Below, piece after piece: positions 6,929-15,220 of a DNA stretch of 20,958 nt. The notes beneath the pieces are model-generated. The model saw only the letters and a list, made by a program, of their open reading frames with translations. It had not been told where the DNA came from and made no database searches. The position numbers were made by a program, and so were the translations under genes. How positions within the stretch are numbered: position 1 is the stretch's first letter; each line of letters opens with the position of its first letter. Source of the DNA: JBCBZH01 sp039815415 (lineage in GTDB: Bacteria; Bacteroidota; Rhodothermia; Rhodothermales; Rubricoccaceae); assembly GCA_039815415.1 (NCBI GenBank), contig JBCBZH010000041.1:1-20958 (forward strand). Direction: 5' to 3'.

Positions 6929-8509
6929 ATGTTCCGCTTCTTCGTCGTCGACGACGACCGCCACTACGCCCGCCTGCTGTCCTACCGCATCGACAAGGCC
7001 GCCGACCATGAGGTCTCGGTGTTCCACTGCGGCGAGGACGCCCTCGACGCGCTGGAGGCCGATCCACCAGACCTCGTCCTGCTCGACATCATGATGCCGG
7101 GCATCGGCGGCATGGAGACGCTGCGACGCCTGAAGCTGTTCAAGCCGGACCTGCCGGTGGTGATGATCTCCGCGCAAGGCACCGCCGATGTGGCCGTGGA
7201 GGCCATGCAGGCCGGCGCCACCGACTACATCACCAAGGGCACCGACGACCTCGTCAAGCTCGACGTGGTGGTGCGCGGGCTGAAGGAGAAGGTGGCGCTC
7301 ACCCGTGAGGTGGAGCGACTCCGGACGGAGGTCGCCAAGAAGTACGGCATGGACGAGATCGTGGGCGACAGTCCGGCGATGGAAGAGGTCTACCGGCTCG
7401 TCCAGAAGACCCTGCGCGGCAACCTGACCGTCGCCATCCAGGGCGAGAGCGGCACCGGCAAGGAGTTGGTCGCTCGTGCCATCCACTTCAACTCCGATCC
7501 GCCTCCAGGCGAGCCGGAGGTCGGGCCATTCGTGGTGGTCAACTGCGCCGCGATCCCGTCCGAGCTGATGGAGAGCGAGTTCTTCGGCCACGAGAAGGGG
7601 TCGTTCACGGGCGCCCACGCGCGCCACATCGGCAAGTTTGAGCAGGCCGATGGCGGCACGCTCTTCCTCGACGAGGTCGGTGAGCTGGACCTTGGGCTCC
7701 AGGCCAAATTGCTCCGCGCGCTCCAGAACCGCGAGATCACGCGCGTCGGCGGCTCAGGCGTCATCAAGTTCGAATGCCGTGTCATCTCGGCCACCAACCG
7801 CGACATCCTCAAGATGGTCGCGGCGGGCACCTTCCGCGAGGACCTCTACTACCGCCTCTTCCAGTTCCCCATCGACCTGCCGCCGTTGCGCGAGCGCGGC
7901 CAGGATGCCTTGCTGCTCGCTCACGACTTCCTCAAGAGCTACATCGAGTCGCATCCGCAGTTCAAGGGCAAGCGGCTTGGCATGGCTGCCGTAGAAGCCC
8001 TCAGCGCGTACTCGTGGCCGGGCAACGTCCGCGAGCTGAAGTCCACCATCGAGCGCGCCGTGCTCATCGCCGACGGCGACGAGATCCTCCCCGGCGACCT
8101 TCTGATTGGCGGCCCGAGTGCCATCCGCCCCTGGGCCGAGCGCACTCGAGCCACCGAGCGTGCTGCGCCGGTCGACCGCCCCGCCTCTCCCAGCGGGGAC
8201 GGCGTCGCCGCCGCCACCTCGTTCCCACCGCTGGCCGCCCCCGCCGAGACCCTCGAGCTGGCGATTGCAGAGGCCCCCGCCAGCTCGAGCGCGGCACAGG
8301 CGCAACCTGAGGCGGCGTCCGTCGGTACGCTCACGGCGTCGGACTCGGACGACGGCCCCATCATTCCGCTCGAAGAGCTGATGCAGACGGCGGTCGAGCG
8401 AGCGTTACGCCTCTGCGAGAAAAACGTGGAGCGGGCAGCAGGCGAACTCGGCATCGGCCGGGCGACCATGTACCGACTCCTCAAGAAGTACGACATTCCG
8501 ACGGAATAG
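6929..8509 (+). CDS. NtrC-family sigma-54-dependent response regulator
   Basis: Predicted 526-residue regulator with all three NtrC domains. Receiver (1-120): acidic pocket D8/D9, phospho-acceptor D53 (LLDIMMPG), S81 and K103. AAA+ ATPase (about 143-390): Walker A GESGTGK at 172-178, Walker B GGTLFLDE at 242-249, and GSFTGA at 224-229, the loop that touches sigma-54. Fis-type helix-turn-helix at about 490-523 (ERAAGELGIGRATMYRLL). Between ATPase and DNA-binding domain lies a long Ala/Pro/Ser-rich linker (about 395-480), and a perfect inverted pair of 13-mers falls within it. It should activate sigma-54 promoters when phosphorylated, probably by the divergent kinase. Its targets are not evident here. 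Confidence 0.93.
   Translation: MFRFFVVDDDRHYARLLSYRIDKAADHEVSVFHCGEDALDALEADPPDLVLLDIMMPGIGGMETLRRLKLFKPDLPVVMISAQGTADVAVEAMQAGATDYITKGTDDLVKLDVVVRGLKEKVALTREVERLRTEVAKKYGMDEIVGDSPAMEEVYRLVQKTLRGNLTVAIQGESGTGKELVARAIHFNSDPPPGEPEVGPFVVVNCAAIPSELMESEFFGHEKGSFTGAHARHIGKFEQADGGTLFLDEVGELDLGLQAKLLRALQNREITRVGGSGVIKFECRVISATNRDILKMVAAGTFREDLYYRLFQFPIDLPPLRERGQDALLLAHDFLKSYIESHPQFKGKRLGMAAVEALSAYSWPGNVRELKSTIERAVLIADGDEILPGDLLIGGPSAIRPWAERTRATERAAPVDRPASPSGDGVAAATSFPPLAAPAETLELAIAEAPASSSAAQAQPEAASVGTLTASDSDDGPIIPLEELMQTAVERALRLCEKNVERAAGELGIGRATMYRLLKKYDIPTE
8252..8289. repeat. Perfect inverted pair of 13-mer copies in the regulator linker
   Basis: CTCGAGCTGGCGA (8252-8264, exact) faces CGCCAGCTCGAG (8278-8289; the full 13-mer copy spans 8277-8289 with one mismatch). 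They form a perfect 12-base-pair stem with a 14-base loop. The two arms are read in different frames, as L-E-L-A and A-S-S-S. Confidence 0.85.
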
Positions 8510-8542
8510 GCTGTAGGCTCTGGGCTGTAGGCTCTGGGCTGT
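8509..8542 (+). repeat. 14-base tandem repeat, 2.4 copies
   Basis: The unit GGCTGTAGGCTCTG occurs twice in a row (8509-8522, 8523-8536) and continues with GGCTGT. It starts at the last base of the regulator's stop codon. The following bases to 8576 contain AGCCCATAGCCC, which is partly complementary, so the spacer could fold loosely. Confidence 0.8.
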
Positions 8543-8578
8543 TCTCTCACGGCCCACTGCTCATAGCCCATAGCCCTG

Positions 8579-9406
8579 ATGCGACTCAACGATTACGAAC
8601 GGAAGGCCCAGCGCGAGATCGAGCGCTGGGAGCGCGGCGAGACCCTCCTCCAGCAAGCCCTCGGCTTCGCCATGAAGCCGGTCGACTGGGCCTTTGACCA
8701 GTTCGTGCCCGAAAGCGTGGTGGATGGGCTTACGGACGCGCTAACGAAAGCGCTCGAGACGCTCAACGATGCCTCCACCTGGACATTCGACGAGGACGAC
8801 ATTCTCGAGAATGCTCGGGAGCAGGGTTTCGACGTAGACGCCATCAAGGACCTCCGCGACGAGCCGCTGGACGAACTGGACGCCTTCGCTAAGTCGTTCG
8901 CGTCGCAGAACTCTGTGCTGGCGGCACTCTCAGGCGGCGGCGCAGGCATGGGAGGTGTGCTCTTTCTCGCGGCCGACATTCCGGTGCTGTTCACGGTCAA
9001 CTTCCGCCTGATCCAGCAGATCGCGGCCGCCTACGGCTTCCCGCTCCAAGCGACGGAGGACGGCCCCAGCCCGTATGCCCCGCTGGTGGTCAACATCTTC
9101 AACGTGGCGGCCAGCGGCTCGCGGGAGGCCAAGAGCGCCGCGCTCCGCGAGTTGTCAGTAGCGGCAGCAGCCTTCGACGGTGGCTCCTACCGGGGCCGGA
9201 CGGCGCAGGGCACGCTGCGCGAGCAGATCGGGCACGTGCCGCGCGAGATCGCCAAGAACCTGGGCGCCCAGAAGCTGGCCCAGATGATCCCGATTGCCGG
9301 CGCAGCGGTGGGCGCGGGCGTCAACTACTGGTTCACCGAGCAGACAGCGCAGACGGCGATTCAGCTCTGCCGAGCGCTCTACCTGGAGCGGAAGGAGCGC
9401 TTGTAA
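8579..9406 (+). CDS. EcsC family protein
   Basis: Predicted 275-residue protein of the EcsC family (PF12787), named after a gene beside an ABC exporter in Bacillus; its biochemical role is not established. The start shows the typical YERKAQREIERW segment, and the middle has a glycine-rich hydrophobic stretch (LAALSGGGAGMGGVLFLAADIP, residues about 114-135) likely to insert in or contact a membrane. A second hydrophobic patch, IPIAGAAVGAGVNYWFT, lies near residue 239. The length is normal for the family. It is separated from the upstream regulator by a 69-base repeat-bearing spacer and from the downstream nuclease gene by only 16 bases. It contains no copies of the 13-mer. Confidence 0.85.
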   Translation: MRLNDYERKAQREIERWERGETLLQQALGFAMKPVDWAFDQFVPESVVDGLTDALTKALETLNDASTWTFDEDDILENAREQGFDVDAIKDLRDEPLDELDAFAKSFASQNSVLAALSGGGAGMGGVLFLAADIPVLFTVNFRLIQQIAAAYGFPLQATEDGPSPYAPLVVNIFNVAASGSREAKSAALRELSVAAAAFDGGSYRGRTAQGTLREQIGHVPREIAKNLGAQKLAQMIPIAGAAVGAGVNYWFTEQTAQTAIQLCRALYLERKERL

Positions 9407-9422
9407 GTCTGCCGCCAGCCCG

Positions 9423-10298
9423 ATGTTTGGTCACCTTCCCGGCTATCCTCCAGGATCCTGGTTTGAGGACCGCCGCGAACTGGCTGCTTCGGGCGTACAC
9501 CGTCCCCTTCAAGCTGGGATTTGCGGTCGCGCGAATGAGGGAGCAGAGTCTATTGTCTTGAACGGAGGCTACATAGACGACCAAGACCTCGGGTCTGTGG
9601 TGCTCTACACTGGAGCAGGTGGAAACGACCCTGGAACTCGACATCAGGTACGAGACCAGAAACTCAATCGCTGGAATCTCGCTCTCGCCACCAGTCTGCG
9701 AGTGGGACTTCCTGTCCGTGTCATCCGGGGTTCCCACCCGGATGTTCACTCTGGCCCAGCCACAGGCTACCGGTACGATGGCTTGTATCGAGTCGATGAC
9801 TACTGGCCCGACACGGGCATCGATGGGTACCGGATCTGGCGCTTTCGATTGGAAGCCCTCGAGAACTCGGTTCCTCCTTCATACCGCCAGGTCGTGGATC
9901 CGCCAACCCTGTTCACAACGCACACGGTTGCTCGACATCCAACGGTCGTCTCGCGAATCATCCGAGATACGTCTGTGACTCGAGGTGTGAAGAAGCTCTA
10001 TCGTTTCAGGTGCCAGGTCTGCCGAGAGCGGATAGAGACCCCTTCAGGCCCCTACGCTGAGGCCGCCCACATTCGCCCGCTCGGCCGCCCTCACAATGGC
10101 CCAGACGTGATCGGGAACGCTCTCTGCCTGTGCCCAACCCATCACGCTGCCTTTGATCTCTACGCATTCACTATCTCGGATGACGGCAGTCTGATAGGAA
10201 CTGAAGGCCGCTTGCATGTACATCCCGACCACAACCTGGACCTAGAGCACCTCCAGTATCACAGAACCCACTTTGAGATCGCACAACAGGCGACCTAG
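9423..10298 (+). CDS. SRA (YDG)-HNH endonuclease, probable modification-dependent type IV restriction enzyme
   Basis: Predicted 291-residue nuclease. The ATG at 9423 begins the SRA domain; a longer ORF from 9294 overlaps the EcsC gene and is unlikely. SRA/YDG fold (1-145): FGHLPGYPPGSWF, GVHRPLQAGICG, VLNGGYIDDQDLG, YTGAGGND and YRYDGLYRV match the domain that flips and reads 5-methylcytosine or related bases. HNH domain (197-245): C197-x-x-C200, AHI with H216, N232, and LCPTHH with H240/H241, a beta-beta-alpha metal nuclease. Such fusions cut DNA carrying modified bases and need no partner methyltransferase; none is seen here. Its GC content appears lower than its neighbours and it lacks the 13-mer, which fits acquisition by transfer, though this is not proven. 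Confidence 0.9.
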   Translation: MFGHLPGYPPGSWFEDRRELAASGVHRPLQAGICGRANEGAESIVLNGGYIDDQDLGSVVLYTGAGGNDPGTRHQVRDQKLNRWNLALATSLRVGLPVRVIRGSHPDVHSGPATGYRYDGLYRVDDYWPDTGIDGYRIWRFRLEALENSVPPSYRQVVDPPTLFTTHTVARHPTVVSRIIRDTSVTRGVKKLYRFRCQVCRERIETPSGPYAEAAHIRPLGRPHNGPDVIGNALCLCPTHHAAFDLYAFTISDDGSLIGTEGRLHVHPDHNLDLEHLQYHRTHFEIAQQAT

Positions 10299-10368
10299 TA
10301 GATGGTGCAGCATCACATCGACGCGAACAACCGTTCTCGACTCCGAGCAGAGACCGCACCGGGAACTA

Positions 10369-12234
10369 TTACCGCCCCCGTACCACCCACCGCACTGCCT
10401 GCACCTCGCCAGCTCGAAGGCGCACCCCGTACGCTCCCGGCGCCAGCGCGAAGCCGTCGAGCGATAGCGTGTGCGGCCCTGCCGCCAGAGAGCCATCGTG
10501 GAGCACGTGGACCGTCCGGCCCAGCGCATCGACGAGGTCTACACGCACGGGGCCTGCCTGCGCAAGCTCGAGGGGAATTCGGGTGTGCGGTGAGATCGGA
10601 TTGGGGAACGGCACCCCGAGCCGGACTCGAGCTGGCGATTCATACTCTGTGGCTACGCCTGTGGGGCCTTTGAGCGCGTGGAACCAGGCCGTGGTCCCCT
10701 CGGGCGTCACGCCCTCGTCGTAGGTGGCCGTCCGCACGGTCTCCTCCACCGACGAGCTGGCGATGTAGATCCCACCGTCCGGGCCGATGGCCGGGTGGTT
10801 CCACTCCACGTAGCCGGTCAGAACCACATTCCACGCCAGCTCGAAGCGCCTCTCGGCCTCGTCGTAGCGCACACCCATCGCCTGGCCGGGTACGGCATCG
10901 TCTCCGAAGCGCCCCCGCACGCCGATGTAGACCATCCCGTCGGCACCGATGGCCGGGGAGTTGAGCCCGCCGATGGCCTCGGGCACATCATCCGACGGAT
11001 CGTAGCTGGCGAGTTCGGCGCCGGTATCGAGGTCCAGCGCGTAGAGCCCTCCGGCCTCGACGGCATTGAAGAACGCCGTGCCGAGGTTGGCCGTCGTGGC
11101 GACCAGGTGCTGCGTCTCACCTCCTACCTCGCGGAGCGCGATGCCGCCGATGAACTGGGCACCGTCCTGAATTCGCACGCTCCACAGCAGCGTCCCGCTG
11201 TCGGACACCGCCAGCACGACGGGCACGCCGAAGCCTTGCCCGACGAGCCCGCCTACGTAGATCACGCCATCGCTCCCGACTGCCAGAGTGGTGGTGTAGA
11301 CCGGCAGCCCGTCCAACTCGAGGCCCAGCGACCATCGGAGCCGCTCCACATCGGAGGTGCCAGTCGGATCAAAGGCATAGAGCGATGCCGGGAGATTCGC
11401 GTCCTCGCCCCGATACGAGCTGATGTAGACGGTGGCGCCATCCGGGCTGAGCGCGGGCGACGCGTAGACCCGAAGGTCCAACGAGCTGGCGGAGGGATAG
11501 CGCCACCGCAGCGTGCCGTCAGGGTTGATGGCGTAGACGGCATGGGTCTCATGCTCGCCCTCGCCCCAGGAGCCGACGTACACCGTGCCATCGGGTCCCA
11601 CCAGCGGCGCCGTCACGATCTCGCCACCGCCGTCGGGATCGTCGGGCAACTCCGGGTTGAAGGTGACGTAGCGCCAGCGGGTGGCGCCCGTGTCCGGGTC
11701 GAGGGCGTAGAGCTTGCCATCGCCGCGCCCCACGTACAGCACATCGCGCGACACGTCGTAGGCGGCCTGGCCTTCGATGGTGCCGTTGTAGAACGAGACT
11801 TCATACGGCGTCAGGCCACACCAGAGCACGTTCGGCCCGCGCCCGGCATAGTCGTAGCAGCGCGGGACGAGATCCAGGTCCACGGGTCCGCCCCAGAGCG
11901 AGGCGCCCGTCGCCAGCTCGAGACCGTACATCTGGCCGTCGCTCTTGTCCCAGAGGCGCGGATCGGTAGGATGCGCCGGGTCGCGGCGAAGCAGGCCCCA
12001 CGACCCGAAGAAGGCCCCGTCCTCTGTCACTGTGGCTCCGATGTTGACGGTGTGTGCCCCCGGCAGCTCGGTCGTCCACGAGTCGCCCTCCACAAGGGAC
12101 TGCGGGCCGTTGATCTGGCTCTGGCCGGTCCGCCGGACGTCGTGCCCCTTCATGGGCCAGGTGTCCTGCGCTACTGCGCGCGAGAGAGTCACCAGTTCAA
12201 GGAGACCGAGGCCGATCAGAAGAAACGCGCGCAT
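10369..12234 (-). CDS. Exported PQQ-like beta-propeller protein with T9SS sorting domain
   Basis: Predicted 621-residue secreted protein. The ATG at 12234 starts a signal peptide ending near SRAVAQ; the longer ORF to 12360 would run through the divergent promoter. The body begins WPMKGHDVRRTGQS and has repeated blades with G-x-DG-x-(V/I)Y-(V/I)-(G/A/S) turns (GPDGTVYVGSWG, GSDGVIYVGG, GADGMVYIGV, GPDGGIYIAS), as in PQQ-like/WD-like propellers. The last ~85 residues (FPNPISPHTRIPLELAQ ... LDALGR ... GAYGVRL) are a type A C-terminal sorting domain for the type IX secretion system, so it is probably exported through the outer membrane. The binding partner is unknown. It contains several 13-mer copies, two of them exact or nearly so in its C-terminal domain. 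Confidence 0.88.
   Translation of the reverse strand: MRAFLLIGLGLLELVTLSRAVAQDTWPMKGHDVRRTGQSQINGPQSLVEGDSWTTELPGAHTVNIGATVTEDGAFFGSWGLLRRDPAHPTDPRLWDKSDGQMYGLELATGASLWGGPVDLDLVPRCYDYAGRGPNVLWCGLTPYEVSFYNGTIEGQAAYDVSRDVLYVGRGDGKLYALDPDTGATRWRYVTFNPELPDDPDGGGEIVTAPLVGPDGTVYVGSWGEGEHETHAVYAINPDGTLRWRYPSASSLDLRVYASPALSPDGATVYISSYRGEDANLPASLYAFDPTGTSDVERLRWSLGLELDGLPVYTTTLAVGSDGVIYVGGLVGQGFGVPVVLAVSDSGTLLWSVRIQDGAQFIGGIALREVGGETQHLVATTANLGTAFFNAVEAGGLYALDLDTGAELASYDPSDDVPEAIGGLNSPAIGADGMVYIGVRGRFGDDAVPGQAMGVRYDEAERRFELAWNVVLTGYVEWNHPAIGPDGGIYIASSSVEETVRTATYDEGVTPEGTTAWFHALKGPTGVATEYESPARVRLGVPFPNPISPHTRIPLELAQAGPVRVDLVDALGRTVHVLHDGSLAAGPHTLSLDGFALAPGAYGVRLRAGEVQAVRWVVRGR
10406..10418 (-). repeat. 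13-mer copy, 12/13, near the end of the propeller gene
   Basis: TCGCCAGCTCGAA, one mismatch, read as L-R-A-G-E in the sorting domain. Confidence 0.65.
10626..10638 (+). repeat. 13-mer copy, exact, in the propeller gene
   Basis: CTCGAGCTGGCGA, antisense to the gene and read as S-P-A-R at the junction of propeller and sorting domain. Confidence 0.9.
11910..11922 (-). repeat. 13-mer copy, exact, in the propeller gene
   Basis: In the sense direction of the gene, read as L-E-L-A. Confidence 0.9.
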
Positions 12235-12286
12235 CACATCGAGGTCAGGCTGCACTCGGGTCTCCGGGGACGCGCCCCGGCACCCC

Positions 12287-12338
12287 AAGGGTACACGCAC
12301 TCGAGCAGGCGACCAATCTGGGCAGGCGTCGTACCCTT
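12287..12338. promoter_or_regulatory. Inverted repeat enclosing a 13-mer copy in a divergent promoter region
   Basis: AAGGGTAC (12287-12294) and GTACCCTT (12331-12338) are perfect inverted 8-mers 36 bases apart in the 128-base gap between the propeller and RidA genes. Between them lies CTCGAGCAGGCGA (12300-12312), a 12/13 copy of the 13-mer. The right arm ends 24 bases before the RidA start. It could be an operator, but no regulator is assigned. Confidence 0.45.
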
Positions 12339-12362
12339 CGGAAGATTCCACACTGCCCACCC

Positions 12363-12851
12363 ATGCGCACGCTCTCGCTCCTCGCTCTCCTCATTGCCGC
12401 TGGATGCGCCACGCCGGACGCCAGCCCGACCTCCGATGCGCAGGACACACCTTCTGAATCCACCGTCGAGCTGATGAACTCCAGCTCCGTGTTTCCCGAG
12501 GGCCTGCCGTTCTCCGAGATTGCTCGCGTGGGTGACATGCTGTTCCTGACCGGCATGGTGGGCGTCACGCCGGGCACTCTGGACATCGTCGAAGGCGGCA
12601 TCGAGGCCGAGTCCCGCCAGACGATGGAGAACATCGCCACCATGCTGGAAGCCAATGGCTACTCGATGAACGACGTGGTCAAGTGCACCGTGATGCTGGA
12701 GGACATCTCTGAGTGGGGCACCTTCAACGGGGTCTATGAGACGTTCTTCGAGGCGCCCTACCCGGCCCGCAGCGCGTTCGGCGCCGACGGGCTAGCGGTG
12801 GGCGCCCGCGTGGAGGTGGAGTGCTTCGCGGCGGTGCCTGCGCAGGGTTGA
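12363..12851 (+). CDS. RidA-family (YjgF/UK114) lipoprotein
   Basis: Predicted 162-residue protein joining a lipoprotein signal (lipobox AAGC, Cys15) and a short Ser/Thr/Asp-rich linker to a RidA domain (about residues 35-160). RidA proteins are trimers that hydrolyse reactive enamine/imine intermediates made by PLP enzymes. The active-site arginine (R136 in YPARSAFGADGL) and the glutamate fifteen residues later (E151 in VEVECFA) match the spacing in deaminase-active members. RidA enzymes are usually cytoplasmic, so a lipid-anchored, exported form is uncommon and may have a different substrate. It is divergent from the propeller gene. Confidence 0.88.
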   Translation: MRTLSLLALLIAAGCATPDASPTSDAQDTPSESTVELMNSSSVFPEGLPFSEIARVGDMLFLTGMVGVTPGTLDIVEGGIEAESRQTMENIATMLEANGYSMNDVVKCTVMLEDISEWGTFNGVYETFFEAPYPARSAFGADGLAVGARVEVECFAAVPAQG

Positions 12852-12880
12852 TAGAGAGGGTCTCGACGCCGAGTTGGCGA

Positions 12881-15217
12881 CTACTCGACGACCTGTCGGT
12901 TCACGAGCCAGCTCGTCGCCGTCAGCACCAGCCCGGTTCCGAGCGCCACGGCGCCCACGGTTGCCCGATCCAGGTCTCCCAACCACACCAGCTCGTGGGT
13001 TGCCACGACCACAGCGCCTACGCCGAGGACGATCCCCATCCCAACATCTGCCCACTCCAGACGCCCCACGGCTGGGGCATCCCCGCCACGGCGACGCATC
13101 TGGTCCAGGCCTCGCTGAAGGATTGTGAGCATCACAGTCGCCAGCCCGAGCAGGGCCAGCACCGACAGAAGGATGAGGCGTGTTCTCGTCGCAGGGTTGC
13201 CGGCCATCCGCACGTCTGCGACCGCCACGAACGGTTGGACAGCCACGTCCGGATCAGCGGCGAACGCCGTTCTGCGAACAACCGGATCGGCTGCGATGGC
13301 TCCCCGCACGAACAGCACCGCACGAGGCAGGGCGAAGTCACCGTAGGGAACGGATACGACAGGCACATCGGCTTCGATGTCGTAGAGGTCGTCCACCACA
13401 CCCACCACCGTTCGCACCAGCCCATCGTCGCCGATGTCGATGCGGCGGCCGAGTGCCGACTGCCCCGGCCATGCCTGGGCTGCGAACGCCGCGCTGACGA
13501 CCGCCTCGAGCGTGGACGCGTCGGCTCCCTCGCGGGCTTCCCGTCCTTCGAGAAGTGTCAGTCCGAGCGTCTCGGTGTAGGTCTCCCCCATTAGATCAAT
13601 GGTGGCCGCAAACGAGCGTTCGGAAGCCCCGACGTCCAGAACCACCGGCTGGGCAACGATGCGCTCTACGGCGATCGGGAAGGTCCACCCCAAGCTGGCC
13701 GACGCCACGCCCGGCACGGCCCGCACCTGATGGAGCAAGCCCTCCATCCGCTCCTGAACCGTCTCCTCGGGCAGACCGCCGGGGAGGGTAACCACTGAGA
13801 GGAAGAGATCGCGTTCCTCTAGGCTCGGCACAGGGACCGGTTCAGACCACGCGGCCCGGTGCTGCTGTACCACCACCACGAGCAACACCACCGTCGCCGC
13901 TGTGATGGCGACCGTCAGCACCCGCTCCGACCATCGCCGCAGGGCATGCCCGGCTGTAATACGCTGCGCCATCACCAGCCCGACGGCCGTCGCCAGCGCG
14001 AGCCCGGCCACGGCCGCAATCACGGCTCCACCAGAGGGCGCAAAGAGACTGCCCCATCGCTCGAACATGACATCGTAGGTCAGGCGGTGAGCCCCGGCGG
14101 CGAGGAGCCCTCCGAGCACCGCTCCGGACCCGGCCACAGCGAAGGCCTCGTTCCACACCTGCCTCGAGCTGGCGACGGGCTGCGCGCGCCCCAACGGGGA
14201 GCGGTCGAACGTGCCCCGCACCACCGAGGCCCACACCAGCACGAGCATCAGCCCGCCCACGACCAGCAGCAGCAGAACGGTCGAGCGGATGGGTGTGGCG
14301 TACAAGTCGTGAAGCGGATGGAAGCCCGCGCGCCGGGCCGCGGCATCGGGAATCGCCAGCGCGTCGGTGAGGGCCGCCATCTCTTCGCGCACGTCCTGGA
14401 GGAGAACCCCGGAGCGCATCTGCCCGACGGCATAGACCTGCTGCCTCGAGCTGGCGGGGTCGAGCAGAAGCGGCGTCCAGACGTCGACGCGGTGCGAAAG
14501 CTGTGCCTGGCCAGGCATCACACCGACGACGGTGTGGGGCTCGCCATCGAGCGGGATCGACCGTCCGAGGATGGTCGGTGAGCGGCGATAGCGGGTCTCC
14601 CAGAGGGCTTCGCTCAGCAGAACGACTGGCTGCGGCGCCGCCTCAACCTCCTCAGCAGTGAATGTGCGCCCGAGAATGGGGGCAATACCAAACACGTCGA
14701 AGAAGCCGTCCCCAATGCGCATGGTTTGGATGGGCAGGGGAAAGCCATTGCCTGTCAGGATGATCTCCGTCGCGTCGAGCGCTGTAAGGATCTCAAATGA
14801 CGTGCTTCGGTCACGCCACTCGGCGAACGTGGATGCCTGGATCCGGGCATCATCCCACCCCTCACCAAACCGGACCAGGCGGTCGGCGTCCTGGAAGCGG
14901 AGCGGCTGAAGCAGAACCGACTGGACGAGGGCGAACGCCAGCGCGATGGCCCCGAACCCGACGGCCAACATGCCGACGCGCAGAGCAGCCCGGCTCGCGA
15001 GGCGGAGCGGGTGGTCGTCCTCGGCATCGAGGCAGGCCTCGCGGATGGCGTCGATGTCTCCGAAGCGATCATGGGCGTCTGCGAGCGCGTCGACGGCCTC
15101 CATACCGTCGCGCTCATTCTCCGCCGCACGGAGTGCGAGGTGGAGCTGAAGCTCCTCCTCAACCTCCTGCGCCAGCGCACGGCGTCGGCGCGGCGTCAGC
15201 CAGGGCGAGCCCCCCAC
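12881..15217 (-). CDS. ADOP-type FtsX-like ABC transporter permease
   Basis: Predicted 778-residue permease starting at a GTG codon (15217-15215), 3 bases after the PadR stop codon. The N-terminus has the ADOP/permease-prefix region (VEEELQLHLALRAAENERD ... FGD) seen in Acidobacteria-type duplicated orphan permeases. Eight membrane segments are visible: one near residue 85, three plus one between about 310 and 465, and three at the end, with large periplasmic domains between, consistent with two FtsX/MacB-type halves. No ATP-binding subunit lies in the window, as is usual for orphan members. It probably works with a MacB-like ATPase in export or envelope signalling. It contains five of the 13-mer copies listed here or near-copies. 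Confidence 0.87.
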   Translation of the reverse strand: MGGSPWLTPRRRRALAQEVEEELQLHLALRAAENERDGMEAVDALADAHDRFGDIDAIREACLDAEDDHPLRLASRAALRVGMLAVGFGAIALAFALVQSVLLQPLRFQDADRLVRFGEGWDDARIQASTFAEWRDRSTSFEILTALDATEIILTGNGFPLPIQTMRIGDGFFDVFGIAPILGRTFTAEEVEAAPQPVVLLSEALWETRYRRSPTILGRSIPLDGEPHTVVGVMPGQAQLSHRVDVWTPLLLDPASSRQQVYAVGQMRSGVLLQDVREEMAALTDALAIPDAAARRAGFHPLHDLYATPIRSTVLLLLVVGGLMLVLVWASVVRGTFDRSPLGRAQPVASSRQVWNEAFAVAGSGAVLGGLLAAGAHRLTYDVMFERWGSLFAPSGGAVIAAVAGLALATAVGLVMAQRITAGHALRRWSERVLTVAITAATVVLLVVVVQQHRAAWSEPVPVPSLEERDLFLSVVTLPGGLPEETVQERMEGLLHQVRAVPGVASASLGWTFPIAVERIVAQPVVLDVGASERSFAATIDLMGETYTETLGLTLLEGREAREGADASTLEAVVSAAFAAQAWPGQSALGRRIDIGDDGLVRTVVGVVDDLYDIEADVPVVSVPYGDFALPRAVLFVRGAIAADPVVRRTAFAADPDVAVQPFVAVADVRMAGNPATRTRLILLSVLALLGLATVMLTILQRGLDQMRRRGGDAPAVGRLEWADVGMGIVLGVGAVVVATHELVWLGDLDRATVGAVALGTGLVLTATSWLVNRQVVE
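13138..13150 (-). repeat. 13-mer copy, 12/13, in the permease gene
   Basis: TCGCCAGCCCGAG, one mismatch, read as L-G-L-A. Confidence 0.55.
13990..14002 (-). repeat. 13-mer copy, 12/13, in the permease gene
   Basis: TCGCCAGCGCGAG, one mismatch, read as L-A-L-A. This is a common hydrophobic string, so chance is more likely here than elsewhere. Confidence 0.45.
14163..14175 (+). repeat. 13-mer copy, exact, in the permease gene
   Basis: Antisense to the gene, read as V-A-S-S-R-Q. Confidence 0.9.
14445..14457 (+). repeat. 13-mer copy, 12/13, in the permease gene
   Basis: CTCGAGCTGGCGG, last base differs. Antisense to the gene and read as P-A-S-S-R-Q. Confidence 0.75.
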
Positions 15218-15220
15218 GTC

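Noticed and set aside
10678..12474. Long plus-strand open frame of 598 codons
   Set aside because: It lies antisense to the propeller gene, has no recognisable domain and is rich in Arg/His/Gly as expected of a shadow frame in GC-rich DNA.
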